The notes under the pieces are model-generated. The model was not told where the DNA came from. It was given only the letters and a program-made list of their open reading frames with translations, and did no database searches. Made by a program: the position numbers and the translations under genes. Below are positions 43,785 through 52,359 of a stretch of 64,000 nucleotides of DNA, piece by piece (positions within the stretch are counted from its first letter, which is position 1; each line of letters starts with the position of its first letter). This stretch comes from UBA2991 sp965221735 (GTDB lineage: Bacteria; Chloroflexota; Dehalococcoidia; Tepidiformales; Tepidiformaceae): contig OZ244910.1 in NCBI GenBank assembly GCA_965221735.1, forward strand, positions 558,001-622,000, in the 5' to 3' direction.

Positions 43785-44720
43785 CTAGGCTGGGAGCGGC
43801 TGCGCGCACCCGATGATGTCGTGGACGTCCGCGACCTCGTGCGCCTCCAGCCAAGCCTCCAGCTCCTCCAGCACGTCCAGCGGCGCCCGCGGGTTCGCGA
43901 ACGAAGCCGTCCCCACCTGCACCGCCGTCGCCCCCGCCATCAGGAACTCGACCGCGTCCCGCCCGTTGCTGATCCCCCCGCAGCCGATGACCGGCGCCCG
44001 CACCGCCTGCGCGACCTCGTACACCACCCGCAGCGCGACCGGCTTGATCGCGGGGCCGCTCAGCCCGCCGCTCGCCCGCGGCAGCACCGGCCTTCGCGCC
44101 TCCGTGTCGATGGCCAGTCCCGGCACCGTGTTGATGGCGCAGATGGCGGAGGCGCCCTCGTCCACGCAAGCGCGCGCGATCTCCGCGGGGTCCGGCGCGG
44201 CCGGAGTCAGCTTCACGATGACGGGCAGTTCGCAGGACCGCACCGCCGCCCGCGTCGCCCGCGCCGCCGCATGGGCGTCCAGGCCGAAATCGAGGCCGTT
44301 GTCGACGTTCGGGCAGCTGAAGTTGAGCTCCAGCGCGGCCACCCCGGGCACGCCGTCGAAGGCTCGCGCGAGGTCGCCGTAGTCGCCCGCCGTCTCCCCG
44401 GCGATGTTCACGATGACGGGGACGTCCCACCCCGCCCAGACGGGCGCCATCTCCGCGATGATGCGGTCGGGCCCGAGGTTCTGGAGGCCGATCGAGTTCA
44501 GCATGCCCGCGGGCGTCTCTGCCACGCGCGGCTGCGGATTCCCCGCCCGCGGGAGCGGTGTGACGCCCTTTGATACGACCGCGCCGAGCCGGTTCACGTC
44601 GAACTGCCGCGCGAACTCCAGTCCCCAGCTGAACGTGCCGGAAGCCGGCATCACCGGGTTGCGAAGGCTCAGGTTCGTCTTGCGCTCGGGCGCCAGCTCA
44701 ACCGCCAGTTGTGGTGTCAC
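43785..44720 (-). CDS. pyrD: Dihydroorotate dehydrogenase, type 1B catalytic subunit
   Basis: A 311-residue FMN enzyme of pyrimidine synthesis. It begins LRNPVMPASGTFSWG; the catalytic base is Cys136 in ELNFSCPNVDNG, typical of class 1. VIGCGGISNGRDAVEFLMAGATAVQVGTA binds the FMN phosphate. The sequence matches type 1B, which normally works with the PyrK iron-sulfur/FAD subunit to pass electrons to NAD; pyrK is not in the window. GTG start; TACACT ends 6 nt before it, so a leaderless message is likely. Confidence 0.94.
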   Translation of the reverse strand: MTPQLAVELAPERKTNLSLRNPVMPASGTFSWGLEFARQFDVNRLGAVVSKGVTPLPRAGNPQPRVAETPAGMLNSIGLQNLGPDRIIAEMAPVWAGWDVPVIVNIAGETAGDYGDLARAFDGVPGVAALELNFSCPNVDNGLDFGLDAHAAARATRAAVRSCELPVIVKLTPAAPDPAEIARACVDEGASAICAINTVPGLAIDTEARRPVLPRASGGLSGPAIKPVALRVVYEVAQAVRAPVIGCGGISNGRDAVEFLMAGATAVQVGTASFANPRAPLDVLEELEAWLEAHEVADVHDIIGCAQPLPA

Positions 44721-44741
44721 AGGTTCAGTGTACGGCGCGCG

Positions 44742-44936
44742 CTACCCGCCGTCCGGCGCCGGTTGCTTCCGCCCGGAGCGGCGGTTGCGCCAGAGCCGCT
44801 CAGTCTCCGAGTTCTCGAAGTCGCGTTCGGTTCCGCAGTGCTTGCAGATGCCCCGGCTGAAGTGCCCGTTGGGCGTCGCGATGATCCAGTGGTGCGTGCA
44901 CGTTCCAGTTGCCGCGCGGTGCCTGCTGGCGAGCAT
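44742..44936 (-). CDS. Small CxxC protein of unknown function
   Basis: A 64-residue protein. The core THHWIIATPNGHFSRGICKHCGTERDFENS has a His/Cys pattern (CKHC plus histidines) that could hold zinc, and it reads as a constrained small domain rather than chance. It lies upstream of pyrD on the same strand. I believe it is real but know no function. Confidence 0.65.
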   Translation of the reverse strand: MLASRHRAATGTCTHHWIIATPNGHFSRGICKHCGTERDFENSETERLWRNRRSGRKQPAPDGG

Positions 44937-44990
44937 GTCAAACCCCGTTGGGTTCTGCGCCCCGCCTCGCGCGAATCCACTCCTAGTACC

Positions 44991-45404
44991 TTACTCCTTC
45001 TGTCCAGCCCTGCGCCGTGACCGCGACGTGCGCAGCACCTGCTCGAACCACAGCCCCCCGTCCGGCCCCTCCCCGTGGACCGGCCTGAACCCCATCCTCA
45101 CCCAGAAGTACACCGCCAGCCCCCGGTCCGGCGGCGCCCACGTCCGCACGACCGCGTAGCGCCGCGCCAGCGACCGCAGCAGTGCCGTCGCCGCCCCCGA
45201 CCCCGCCCCGTAGCCCCGCGCCTCCTCGTCGATGCAGAGACGCTCGATGAAGGGAACCTCTCCCGAGAGGTCGATCGCCACCTCGCCGATGACATCGCGC
45301 TTCCCCTTGCGCCGCACCTCGTAGCGCACGCCGTCCCCCGCGACCTGCCGCAGCGCGACCCAGTTGCCGGTGATCCGCTGCGGCAAGGGTCGTGGCGCGC
45401 TCAT
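44991..45404 (-). CDS. GNAT-family acetyltransferase
   Basis: A 137-residue GNAT protein with the acetyl-CoA loop RLCIDEEARGYGAGSGAATALL in the middle, then VVRTWAPPDRGLAVYFWVRMGFRP. The substrate is unknown. The ATG overlaps the dinG stop (ATGA), so it is translationally coupled to the helicase gene; the open frame extending further upstream is in the wrong phase for dinG and is not coding. Confidence 0.85.
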   Translation of the reverse strand: MSAPRPLPQRITGNWVALRQVAGDGVRYEVRRKGKRDVIGEVAIDLSGEVPFIERLCIDEEARGYGAGSGAATALLRSLARRYAVVRTWAPPDRGLAVYFWVRMGFRPVHGEGPDGGLWFEQVLRTSRSRRRAGQKE

Positions 45405-48130
45405 CGGGTGAGCCACTCCCGCGTGCGGGCCGCGATCTCCTCGACGCCCGCATTGAGCCGTGTGCACCGGGGAATCGCCTCGAGGAACTCGCGTCCGTAT
45501 CGCTTCGTGCGGACCCGGCTGTCGAGCACGGCCACGACGCCGCGGTCCTCGCGGTCGCGAATGAGCCGCCCGAAGCCCTGCCGGAACCGCAGGACCGCCC
45601 CCGGCAGCGAGTACTCCCCGAAAGGGTCGTCGTAGAGTGCCGAGCGCGCCTTGTGGATCGGATCCGTCGGCACGGCGAACGGGAGCCGCGCGATCACGAC
45701 GAGCGAGAGCGCCTCGCCGCGGATGTCGATCCCCTCCCAGAAGCTCGACGTCCCGAAGATGACCGAGCGCGGATCCTCGATGAGGTTGCGCATGAGCTGG
45801 CGCGGCGCGCCGTCGCGGTCCTGTACGAGCACGCTGATGCCCTCCGCTTCCAGCGCCCCGCGGGACAGGTCCGCCACCCGCCGCAGCGACGCGTGCGACG
45901 TGAACAGCGCCAGCGCCCGCCCCTGCGACGCGAGCGCGAGCTCCGTGACCGCCTCCGCCGCAGCCTCCTCGTAGCCCTGCGAGCCCGGATCGGGGAACCC
46001 GGTCGGGGTCGCCAGCAGGGTCGAGCGTTCGTAGTCGAAGGGCGAGCCCAGCGCCAGCGTACCCGCGTCCGGCAGTCCCATCTGGTCCGCCGTGAACGCC
46101 ATCGACCCGCCCGCTGCCAGCGTCGCGCTCGTCGCGATCACCGTCGCGCGGCCCGCGAACAGCTCGTCCGCGAGCCGCGGGCCGACCTCCAGGGGCGCGG
46201 AGTTCAGCGCCCCCGTCCCGCCCCGCATCGTCGAGACCCACGTGATCGCGTTGGGGTCGCTCCCCTCGATCAGGTGCGCGAGGTCCAGCCGCACGCCCTC
46301 CAGGCGTCCTGCCGCCGCCTCCAGCTCCTCCCCTGCCGTGCCGCCGTCCTCCCCGCCCAGCAACCCCGCCGCGGCCCGGCTGCTCTCGACCACGGTCGCG
46401 AGGGCGCCGTCGAGCGCCGCCCACCCCTCCTCAACCTCTCCCCAGCGCGTTCCGGAGCGCACCCCCGGCGTAACGCTGACGCGGTCGTCCCGAGACTCGC
46501 CCGCGAGCGTCCCGAGCGACTCGAAGGGGCGCTCCGCGCCCTTCGCTGCCGCCGCGACCGCCGCCTTCAGGGTGGCTATCGCTCCGGGCCCCAGCGCCTC
46601 CGGCAGCCCGCTCGTCGCCACGACGCCTCCCTCGCGCCGATCCGAGGTCCGCGGCCGGTGGATCGCCTCCAGCGCGTCCGTTATCTGCCGCGCGCCGATG
46701 TGCAGTCCGAACTGCTGGGTGGCCTGCGCCTCCAGGTTGTGCGCCTCGTCGATGATGAGGTGGTCGAAGGCGGGAATGGCGCTCCCGCCGCTCGCGAGGT
46801 CGGCCAGCAGCAGGGCGTGGTTCACGACCACGAGGTGCGCGCCTTCCGCCGTCTTCCGCGCCCGCTGCAGGAAGCAGCGCCCCTCCCGGACGAACGTGTG
46901 TTGCCGCGAGAGGCAGTCCGCATCCGATGCCGAGAAACGCGCCCAGGCGGCGCGCGCCCCCGGGTCCAGCCGCAGCTCCGAGCGGTCGCCGTTCTGCGTC
47001 TGCGGCAGCCAGCGCGCCAGCGAGCCCGCCAGCCGGGCCACGTCCGGGTCTGCGAGGCTGGCGGGGTGGCCCATCCAGCGCTGCAGGCAGAGGTAGTTCG
47101 CGCGGCCCTTCAGCAGCGCCACCCGCAGGTCGTCCGGCCGGTCGATCGAGCCCGCGTCCCGAAGGATCTCGCGCAGCGCCGGCACGTCCTTCCCGAGGAG
47201 CTGCTCCTGCAGCGCGATCGTGTTCGTCGAGATCACGACGCGCGTCCCGTTCCGCAGGGCGTACAACGCCGCCGGGATGAGGTACGCGAGCGACTTGCCC
47301 ACGCCCGTGCCCGCTTCGATCAGCCAGTGGCCGCCGTCCGAGAATGCGTCCGCGACGGCTTCGGCCATCTCCAGCTGCTGCGGGCGCTCCTCGAACCGCT
47401 CCACCACGCGCGCCGCCCCCGCGAGCGCCTCCCGCACCTCCTCTGTCGTGACCGGCTCGGGAATCTCCGCGCGCACCAGCGGCTCGGGCGGCTGCCACCG
47501 CTCTGGGAGCGCGGGCGCTTCGAAGTCGTCGGCCTCCGCGTCCGCCCCTCCCCCGAGCTCCCGCGCCAGCTCCGGCTCGTCGAGCGCCACCACCCGCGCC
47601 AGCGAGGCGCGTTCGCCCGCCGGCAGCGTTGCCGCCCGCTGCCGGAGTTCCAGGAACACCGATGCCGCCGTGCGTGCGTCCGCGAGGGCGCGGTGCGCGA
47701 CCGGCATCTCCACGCCAAGCTCCGCCGCCAGGTCCGCCAGCCCCCCCGGCCCCTCCGGGAACAGGATGCGGGCGAACCGCAGCGTGTCCAGCGCCGGTCC
47801 CTCGAGCTCGAGTCCTGCTTCCGCCAGGAACGCGAGGTCGAAGCGCACGTTCTGCCCCACGACCGCGCTCTCCCCCACGAACTGCGCGAGGTCGTTCGCG
47901 ACGGCCTCGAACGGTGGCGCTCCCTCGACGTCCTCGTTCGTGATTCCGGTCAGCTTCTCGGTGAACGCGGGGATCGCCCGCCCCGGGTTGATCAGCTGAT
48001 CGAAGACACCCAGCTCGCGTCCCTGGTCGTCGAAGCGGATCGCCCCGATCTCCGTGATCCGGTCGTCCGTCGGGTCAAGCCCCGTCGTCTCCAGGTCGAG
48101 TGCGACGTAGGTGCGCGGTTCCTCGAACAT
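45401..48130 (-). CDS. dinG: Exonuclease-helicase fusion, DinG family
   Basis: A 909-residue protein with an N-terminal DnaQ-like 3'-5' exonuclease (YVALDLETTGLDPTDDRITEIGA, GQNVRFDLAFL, HRALADARTA; residues 1-165) fused to a DinG superfamily 2 helicase (Walker A EAGTGVGKSLAYLIPA near 275, IIDEAHNLEAQ near 460, C-terminal FGTSSFWEGIDI). This fused form is known from Firmicutes and Chloroflexi. In the helicase, cysteines of a possible Fe-S site are NYLC, DADC and EGRC; a fourth is not evident. It would act in repair or at replication forks. Confidence 0.93.
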   Translation of the reverse strand: MFEEPRTYVALDLETTGLDPTDDRITEIGAIRFDDQGRELGVFDQLINPGRAIPAFTEKLTGITNEDVEGAPPFEAVANDLAQFVGESAVVGQNVRFDLAFLAEAGLELEGPALDTLRFARILFPEGPGGLADLAAELGVEMPVAHRALADARTAASVFLELRQRAATLPAGERASLARVVALDEPELARELGGGADAEADDFEAPALPERWQPPEPLVRAEIPEPVTTEEVREALAGAARVVERFEERPQQLEMAEAVADAFSDGGHWLIEAGTGVGKSLAYLIPAALYALRNGTRVVISTNTIALQEQLLGKDVPALREILRDAGSIDRPDDLRVALLKGRANYLCLQRWMGHPASLADPDVARLAGSLARWLPQTQNGDRSELRLDPGARAAWARFSASDADCLSRQHTFVREGRCFLQRARKTAEGAHLVVVNHALLLADLASGGSAIPAFDHLIIDEAHNLEAQATQQFGLHIGARQITDALEAIHRPRTSDRREGGVVATSGLPEALGPGAIATLKAAVAAAAKGAERPFESLGTLAGESRDDRVSVTPGVRSGTRWGEVEEGWAALDGALATVVESSRAAAGLLGGEDGGTAGEELEAAAGRLEGVRLDLAHLIEGSDPNAITWVSTMRGGTGALNSAPLEVGPRLADELFAGRATVIATSATLAAGGSMAFTADQMGLPDAGTLALGSPFDYERSTLLATPTGFPDPGSQGYEEAAAEAVTELALASQGRALALFTSHASLRRVADLSRGALEAEGISVLVQDRDGAPRQLMRNLIEDPRSVIFGTSSFWEGIDIRGEALSLVVIARLPFAVPTDPIHKARSALYDDPFGEYSLPGAVLRFRQGFGRLIRDREDRGVVAVLDSRVRTKRYGREFLEAIPRCTRLNAGVEEIAARTREWLTR

Positions 48131-48241
48131 GCGTGCGAACGGAGTCTACAGGAGCCGCTTCCGCGCCGCCGCCGCCAACGGACCCGAGCGCGTACAATCG
48201 CGCCCCAATCCCCGGCCCGAGCGGCCACGAGGCGCCCACCG

Positions 48242-50296
48242 ATGAAGCTCTACTCCTCCGAAGACATTCGCAACGTTGTTCTCGCCGGGCACGGCAACGT
48301 CGGCAAGACGACGCTCGGCGAAGCCGCCCTCTTCGTGAGCGGCGCGGTCACGCGGATGGGCTCCATCGAGGAGCAGAACACCGTCGGCGACTACGACGAG
48401 GACGAGCACCGCCGCAAGTTCAGCCTCAACCTCTCCGTCCTCCCGGTCGAGTGGAACGGCGCGAAGATCAACCTGGTCGACACCCCCGGATACGCGGACT
48501 TCGTCTCCGAGGTCATCTGCGGCGTGCGCGCCGCCGATCTCGCCCTCATCGTCGTCGATGCGGTTTCCGGTCCCGAGGTTGGCACCGACCGCGTCTGGCA
48601 GATCGCCGAGGAGCGCGGGCTCCCCCGGATGATCCTCATCAACCGCCTCGACCGTGAGAACGCGGACTTCAACATCGCCCTCGATGCCATCCGCGAGAAG
48701 TGGGGCACGGCCGTCGCCCCCCTCTTCCTCCCCATCGGCCAGAGCCACGACCTCGGCGGGGTCGTCGACCTGCTCGCCATGAAGGCCTACCTCGGGGAGA
48801 GCGGCGAGCCCGGTGACGTGCCCGCCGACCTGCAGGACACCGCCGACGAGCTGCGCTCGTCCCTCGTCGAGAGCATCGTCGAGAACGACGAAGACCTGAT
48901 GATGAAGTACTTCGAGGACGAGGAGATCACCGCCGACGAGTTGCACGGCGCTCTCCGCACCGCCCTCGCCGCCGGCGACATCGTGCCCGTCCTCTGCGCC
49001 TCCGCGACCCACCAGGTCGGCGTGCGCCAGGTGCTCGACACCCTCGTCGCCGTCGCCCCCGCCCCCGCCCAGCGCGAGGTCGTCGATGTCGACGGCGAGG
49101 GCCTCGAGGTGAGCGAGGGCGCATCGCCCGCCGTGCTTGTCTTCAAGACCTCCGCCGACCCCTACGTCGGCCGCCTCAGCTACCTCCGCGTCATGACAGG
49201 CACGGTCAAGGCCGACAGCCACCTCTGGAACAGCGACAAGTCCTCCGATGAGCGCCTCGGCACCATCTACCGCCAGCGCGGCAAGGACCAGGAGCCCGTC
49301 GACGCCCTCTCGCCCGGCGACATCGGCGTCGTCGCCAAGCTCAGTGATACCGGCACCGGCGACACGCTCGCGACCAAGGACAAACCCGTCGTGCTGCCCA
49401 CCATGATCTTCCCCGAGCCCGTGTACAGCATGGCGGTGCGTCCCGCCGCCAACGCCGCCGTCGATAAGCTCGGCCCGAGTCTCCAGCGCCTCGTCGAGGA
49501 GGATCCCGGCCTCCGCCTCCGCCGCGACGCCAGCACGAGCGAGACCATCCTCGAGGGCCTCGGCGATGCCCACCTCGACGTCGCCGTCGGGCGCCTCCTG
49601 CAGAAGTTCAACCTCGAAGTCGAGCTCTCCCTGCCGCGCGTCCCCTACCGCGAGACGGTGGGCCGGACCTCCTCCGCCGACTACACCCACAAGAAGCAGA
49701 CCGGCGGTCACGGCCAGTACGCCCGCGTCGCCATCGAGATCAAGCCGCTCTCCCGGGGCTCCGGGCTGCAGTTCAACAGCAAGGTGGTGGGTGGCTCCGT
49801 TCCCCGCGAGTTCATCCCCGCCGTTGAGAAGGGCGTCATGGAGACGGCCCGCGAAGGCGTGGTCGCCGGCTACGAGCTGACCGATTGCGAGGTCACCCTC
49901 TTCGATGGCAAGCACCACCCGGTCGACTCCAGTGAGATGGCGTTCAAGCTCGCGGCCAGCCAGGCGCTGAAGGAAGCCGTGGAGGGCGCCCACGGCGTCC
50001 TCCTCGAGCCGGTCATGACCATCCGCGTGCGCGGCCCCGAAGGGAACGCGGGCGACATCGTCGGCGACCTCAACACCAAGCGCGCCCGCATCCACGGCAT
50101 CGTGCCCGACGGCGGCCTGAGCGTGGTCGAGGCCGACGTGCCCCTCGCCGAGGTCCAGCGCTACGCCTCCGACCTGCGCTCGCTGACGCAGGGCCGCGGC
50201 CTCTTCGAGCTCCAGTTCGACCGCTACGAGGAAGTGCCGGGCAACGTTGCCCAGAAGGTCATCGACGCCAGCAAGGACGGCGACGCAGCCGGCTAA
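48242..50296 (+). CDS. Elongation factor G-like translational GTPase
   Basis: A 684-residue EF-G paralogue of the FusA2 type. G1 is GHGNVGKTT (residues 16-24), G3 is LVDTPGYADFV and G4 is NRLDRE. Domain IV is present (SSADYTHKKQTGGHGQYARVAIEI) and domain V follows. The altered G1 and the paralogue-type sequence argue that it is not the main elongation factor. A TACAAT hexamer about 45 nt upstream is a likely -10 box. A much longer frame from 45392 is antisense to dinG and not coding. It overlaps rdgB by 4 bp. Confidence 0.9.
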   Translation: MKLYSSEDIRNVVLAGHGNVGKTTLGEAALFVSGAVTRMGSIEEQNTVGDYDEDEHRRKFSLNLSVLPVEWNGAKINLVDTPGYADFVSEVICGVRAADLALIVVDAVSGPEVGTDRVWQIAEERGLPRMILINRLDRENADFNIALDAIREKWGTAVAPLFLPIGQSHDLGGVVDLLAMKAYLGESGEPGDVPADLQDTADELRSSLVESIVENDEDLMMKYFEDEEITADELHGALRTALAAGDIVPVLCASATHQVGVRQVLDTLVAVAPAPAQREVVDVDGEGLEVSEGASPAVLVFKTSADPYVGRLSYLRVMTGTVKADSHLWNSDKSSDERLGTIYRQRGKDQEPVDALSPGDIGVVAKLSDTGTGDTLATKDKPVVLPTMIFPEPVYSMAVRPAANAAVDKLGPSLQRLVEEDPGLRLRRDASTSETILEGLGDAHLDVAVGRLLQKFNLEVELSLPRVPYRETVGRTSSADYTHKKQTGGHGQYARVAIEIKPLSRGSGLQFNSKVVGGSVPREFIPAVEKGVMETAREGVVAGYELTDCEVTLFDGKHHPVDSSEMAFKLAASQALKEAVEGAHGVLLEPVMTIRVRGPEGNAGDIVGDLNTKRARIHGIVPDGGLSVVEADVPLAEVQRYASDLRSLTQGRGLFELQFDRYEEVPGNVAQKVIDASKDGDAAG

Positions 50297-50886
50297 GCGT
50301 CGCGTTCCCGCAGCCAGCGAGCGGCGGCGCGCACCGCCTGCCCCCGGTGGCTGACCGCGTCCTTCTCCTCGGCTCTCAGGTCGGCGGCGCTGCGGCCCTC
50401 CGGCGTGCGGAAGATGGGGTCGTAGCCGAAACCGTTCTCGCCTCGCGGCTCGCGCCCGATCGACCCCTCCCACGTCCCCTCGAACCGCTCGATGCCCCCA
50501 TTCGGCCACGCGACGGCGACGACCGCGCGGTAGCGCGCTCCGCGCTCGCCGTCCGGAACGTCGCGTAGCTCCCGCAGCATGAGCTGCGTGCGCCCCGCGT
50601 CGTCGAGGCCGGGGCCGCCGTAGCGCGCGGAGAGCGGACCGGGGGCACCGCCCAGCGCATCCACCTCGATGCCCGAGTCGTCCGCCAGGGCGAGGCACTG
50701 CCCCGCCTCGGCGAAGGCGTGCGCCTTCAGCGCTGCGTTCTCCGCGTACCCGTCGCCGTCCTCGACTACGTCGAGCGAGATGCCCAGGTCGGCGGGCGTG
50801 ACCACCTCGAACGGCTCGCCCGCGAGCAGCCGTCGCATTTCGCGAACCTTGCCGGGGTTGTTGGTCGCCAGCAGTAGCCGAGTCAC
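50293..50886 (-). CDS. rdgB: Non-canonical purine NTP pyrophosphatase (RdgB/HAM1)
   Basis: A 197-residue house-cleaning enzyme that hydrolyses dITP, ITP and XTP. The motifs are LLLATNNPGKVREMR, the metal site LADDSGIEVDALGGAPG, GFGYDPIF and the C-terminal SHRGQA. The GTG start follows the small membrane protein gene by 15 bp. Confidence 0.96.
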   Translation of the reverse strand: MTRLLLATNNPGKVREMRRLLAGEPFEVVTPADLGISLDVVEDGDGYAENAALKAHAFAEAGQCLALADDSGIEVDALGGAPGPLSARYGGPGLDDAGRTQLMLRELRDVPDGERGARYRAVVAVAWPNGGIERFEGTWEGSIGREPRGENGFGYDPIFRTPEGRSAADLRAEEKDAVSHRGQAVRAAARWLRERDA

Positions 50887-50901
50887 GGGAGGGGGTGCGC
50901 C

Positions 50902-51255
50902 TCAGTGGCCGTGGCCGTCATCCTCGGGTGCGGGGTAGTCCGACTCTTCGACCGGGAGGGACCGGCTCGCGATCACGCTGATCGGGGCCGTCCACGCCCC
51001 CGGCTTCAGCTCGAAGCCGCCGAGCTCGCGCTTCAACAGGTAGAGGACACCCAGCGCGCCGCAGAACAGCCCCGTTCCCACGAGTGCCCAGATCAACGGC
51101 GGCACCACGTCGCGACCGGCCTCCGCCTCCTGCGCGAGGATGCGCGGAGCATCCCCAACGGGTGGTGCGTCCAGCGCCAGGAGCGGCGCGGCGGCGGCGA
51201 GCGCGAGCACGCCCGCGAGCGCGGCCGGAGCGATCAATCGAGTGAGGGTGCGCAT
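50902..51255 (-). CDS. Small secreted or membrane protein of unknown function
   Basis: A 117-residue protein with an N-terminal signal-like segment (LIAPAALAGVLALAAAAPLLALDAP), one further membrane helix (PPLIWALVGTGLFCGALGVLYLLKR) and an acidic, His-containing C-terminus (EDDGHGH). I do not recognise the family. It has its own strong promoter, and the ATG lies 7 nt from the -10 box, so the message is probably leaderless. rdgB follows in the same direction. Confidence 0.7.
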   Translation of the reverse strand: MRTLTRLIAPAALAGVLALAAAAPLLALDAPPVGDAPRILAQEAEAGRDVVPPLIWALVGTGLFCGALGVLYLLKRELGGFELKPGAWTAPISVIASRSLPVEESDYPAPEDDGHGH

Positions 51256-51262
51256 GGCCGCG

Positions 51263-51290
51263 AGTCTACGGGCCGCCGCTGGGGGGTCAA
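51263..51290 (-). promoter_or_regulatory. Promoter giving a likely leaderless message
   Basis: TTGACC (51290-51285), a 16-bp spacer and TAGACT (51268-51263) are followed after 7 nt by the ATG of the small membrane protein. This is the clearest full promoter with a start codon at or next to the expected transcription start. Confidence 0.65.
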
Positions 51291-51297
51291 GCTGGCG

Positions 51298-52359
51298 CTA
51301 CAGCCCCAGCGCCCGCTCCACGCCCTCGATCGTGGCCGTTGCCCGGACCACGTTCGGGGTGTTCGCGCGCTCCGCCGTTTCCGGGTCCTTCAACCCCGAT
51401 CCGGTCAGCACGGCGACCACCCGTCCGCCCCGCAGCCGTCCGTCGCGATTCAGCTTCCGCAGCCCCGCCACGCTGGCCGCGCTGGCCGGCTCGACGAACA
51501 GTCCCTCCGAACCGGCGAGAAGCCGGTAGGCGTCGAGAATCTCGTCGTCTCCGACCGCGTCGATGAGCCCTTCGCTCTCGTCGCGAGCCTGCTCCGCCGG
51601 CTTCCAGCTGGCCGGGTTCCCGATGCGGATGGCGGTCGCCACGGTCTGCGGGTTGTCGACCGGCTCCCCGCGCACGATCGGCGCCGCTCCCGCCGCCTGG
51701 AACCCGAGCATCCGCGGGTGCAGGGAGGCGTAGTCCCGCTCCGCGCACTCCACGAACCCCTTCCAGTAGGCGGTGATGTTGCCGGCGTTCCCCACGGGGA
51801 TGGCGAGGGCGTCGGGGGCATCGCCCAGCGTCTCGCAGATTTCGTACGAGGCCGTCTTCTGGCCTTCGATGCGGTCCGGGTTGACCGAGTTCACGAGCGC
51901 GATGGGGTGGCTGTCGGCGACGGTCCGCGCCAGCGTGAGGGCGTGGTCGAAGCTCCCCTCGACCTCGACGATACGCGCCCCGAAGGCGACCGCCTGCGCG
52001 AGCTTCCCCGCCGCCACGCGCCCCTGCGGCACGAGGATGCTCGCCTGCAGTCCGCAGCGGGCCGCGTAGGCGGCCGCGCTCGCGCTGGTGTTGCCCGTGC
52101 TCGCGCAGAGCACCGCCTTCGCGCCCCGCTCCATGGCCTTGGCCACCGCCACCACCATGCCTCGGTCCTTGAACGACCCCGTCGGATTCGAGCTTTCCAG
52201 CTTGAACCAGAGCTCGTCGACGCCGAGCTCCCGCTCGATCGCGACCGATCGCACAAGGGGCGTGTCGCCCTCGCCCAGCGTGATGCGTGGCGTCTGCGGG
52301 GTGAGCGGGAGGACCTCGGCCCAGCGCTCCAGCACCCCGCGCCGTGGCGGCTCGCTCAC
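51298..52359 (-). CDS. thrC: Threonine synthase
   Basis: A 353-residue PLP enzyme converting O-phosphohomoserine to threonine. The PLP lysine is Lys64 in NPTGSFKDRGM; CASTGNTSASAAAYAARCG and the phosphate-binding IPVGNAGN block follow, and the C-terminal EPASAASVAGL is typical. The start is GTG overlapping the stop of a coiled-coil gene, itself coupled to hom. No thrB is seen. Confidence 0.95.
   Translation of the reverse strand: MSEPPRRGVLERWAEVLPLTPQTPRITLGEGDTPLVRSVAIERELGVDELWFKLESSNPTGSFKDRGMVVAVAKAMERGAKAVLCASTGNTSASAAAYAARCGLQASILVPQGRVAAGKLAQAVAFGARIVEVEGSFDHALTLARTVADSHPIALVNSVNPDRIEGQKTASYEICETLGDAPDALAIPVGNAGNITAYWKGFVECAERDYASLHPRMLGFQAAGAAPIVRGEPVDNPQTVATAIRIGNPASWKPAEQARDESEGLIDAVGDDEILDAYRLLAGSEGLFVEPASAASVAGLRKLNRDGRLRGGRVVAVLTGSGLKDPETAERANTPNVVRATATIEGVERALGL

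Noticed and set aside
45392..50296. Plus-strand open frame of 1634 codons
   Set aside because: Its first 950 codons are antisense to dinG, with Arg/Gln/Asp-rich composition and no family motif. Only the part from 48242 (EF-G-like GTPase) is coding.
48146..50698. Minus-strand open frame of 850 codons
   Set aside because: It is antisense to the EF-G-like gene and in another phase from rdgB. No similarity is visible.
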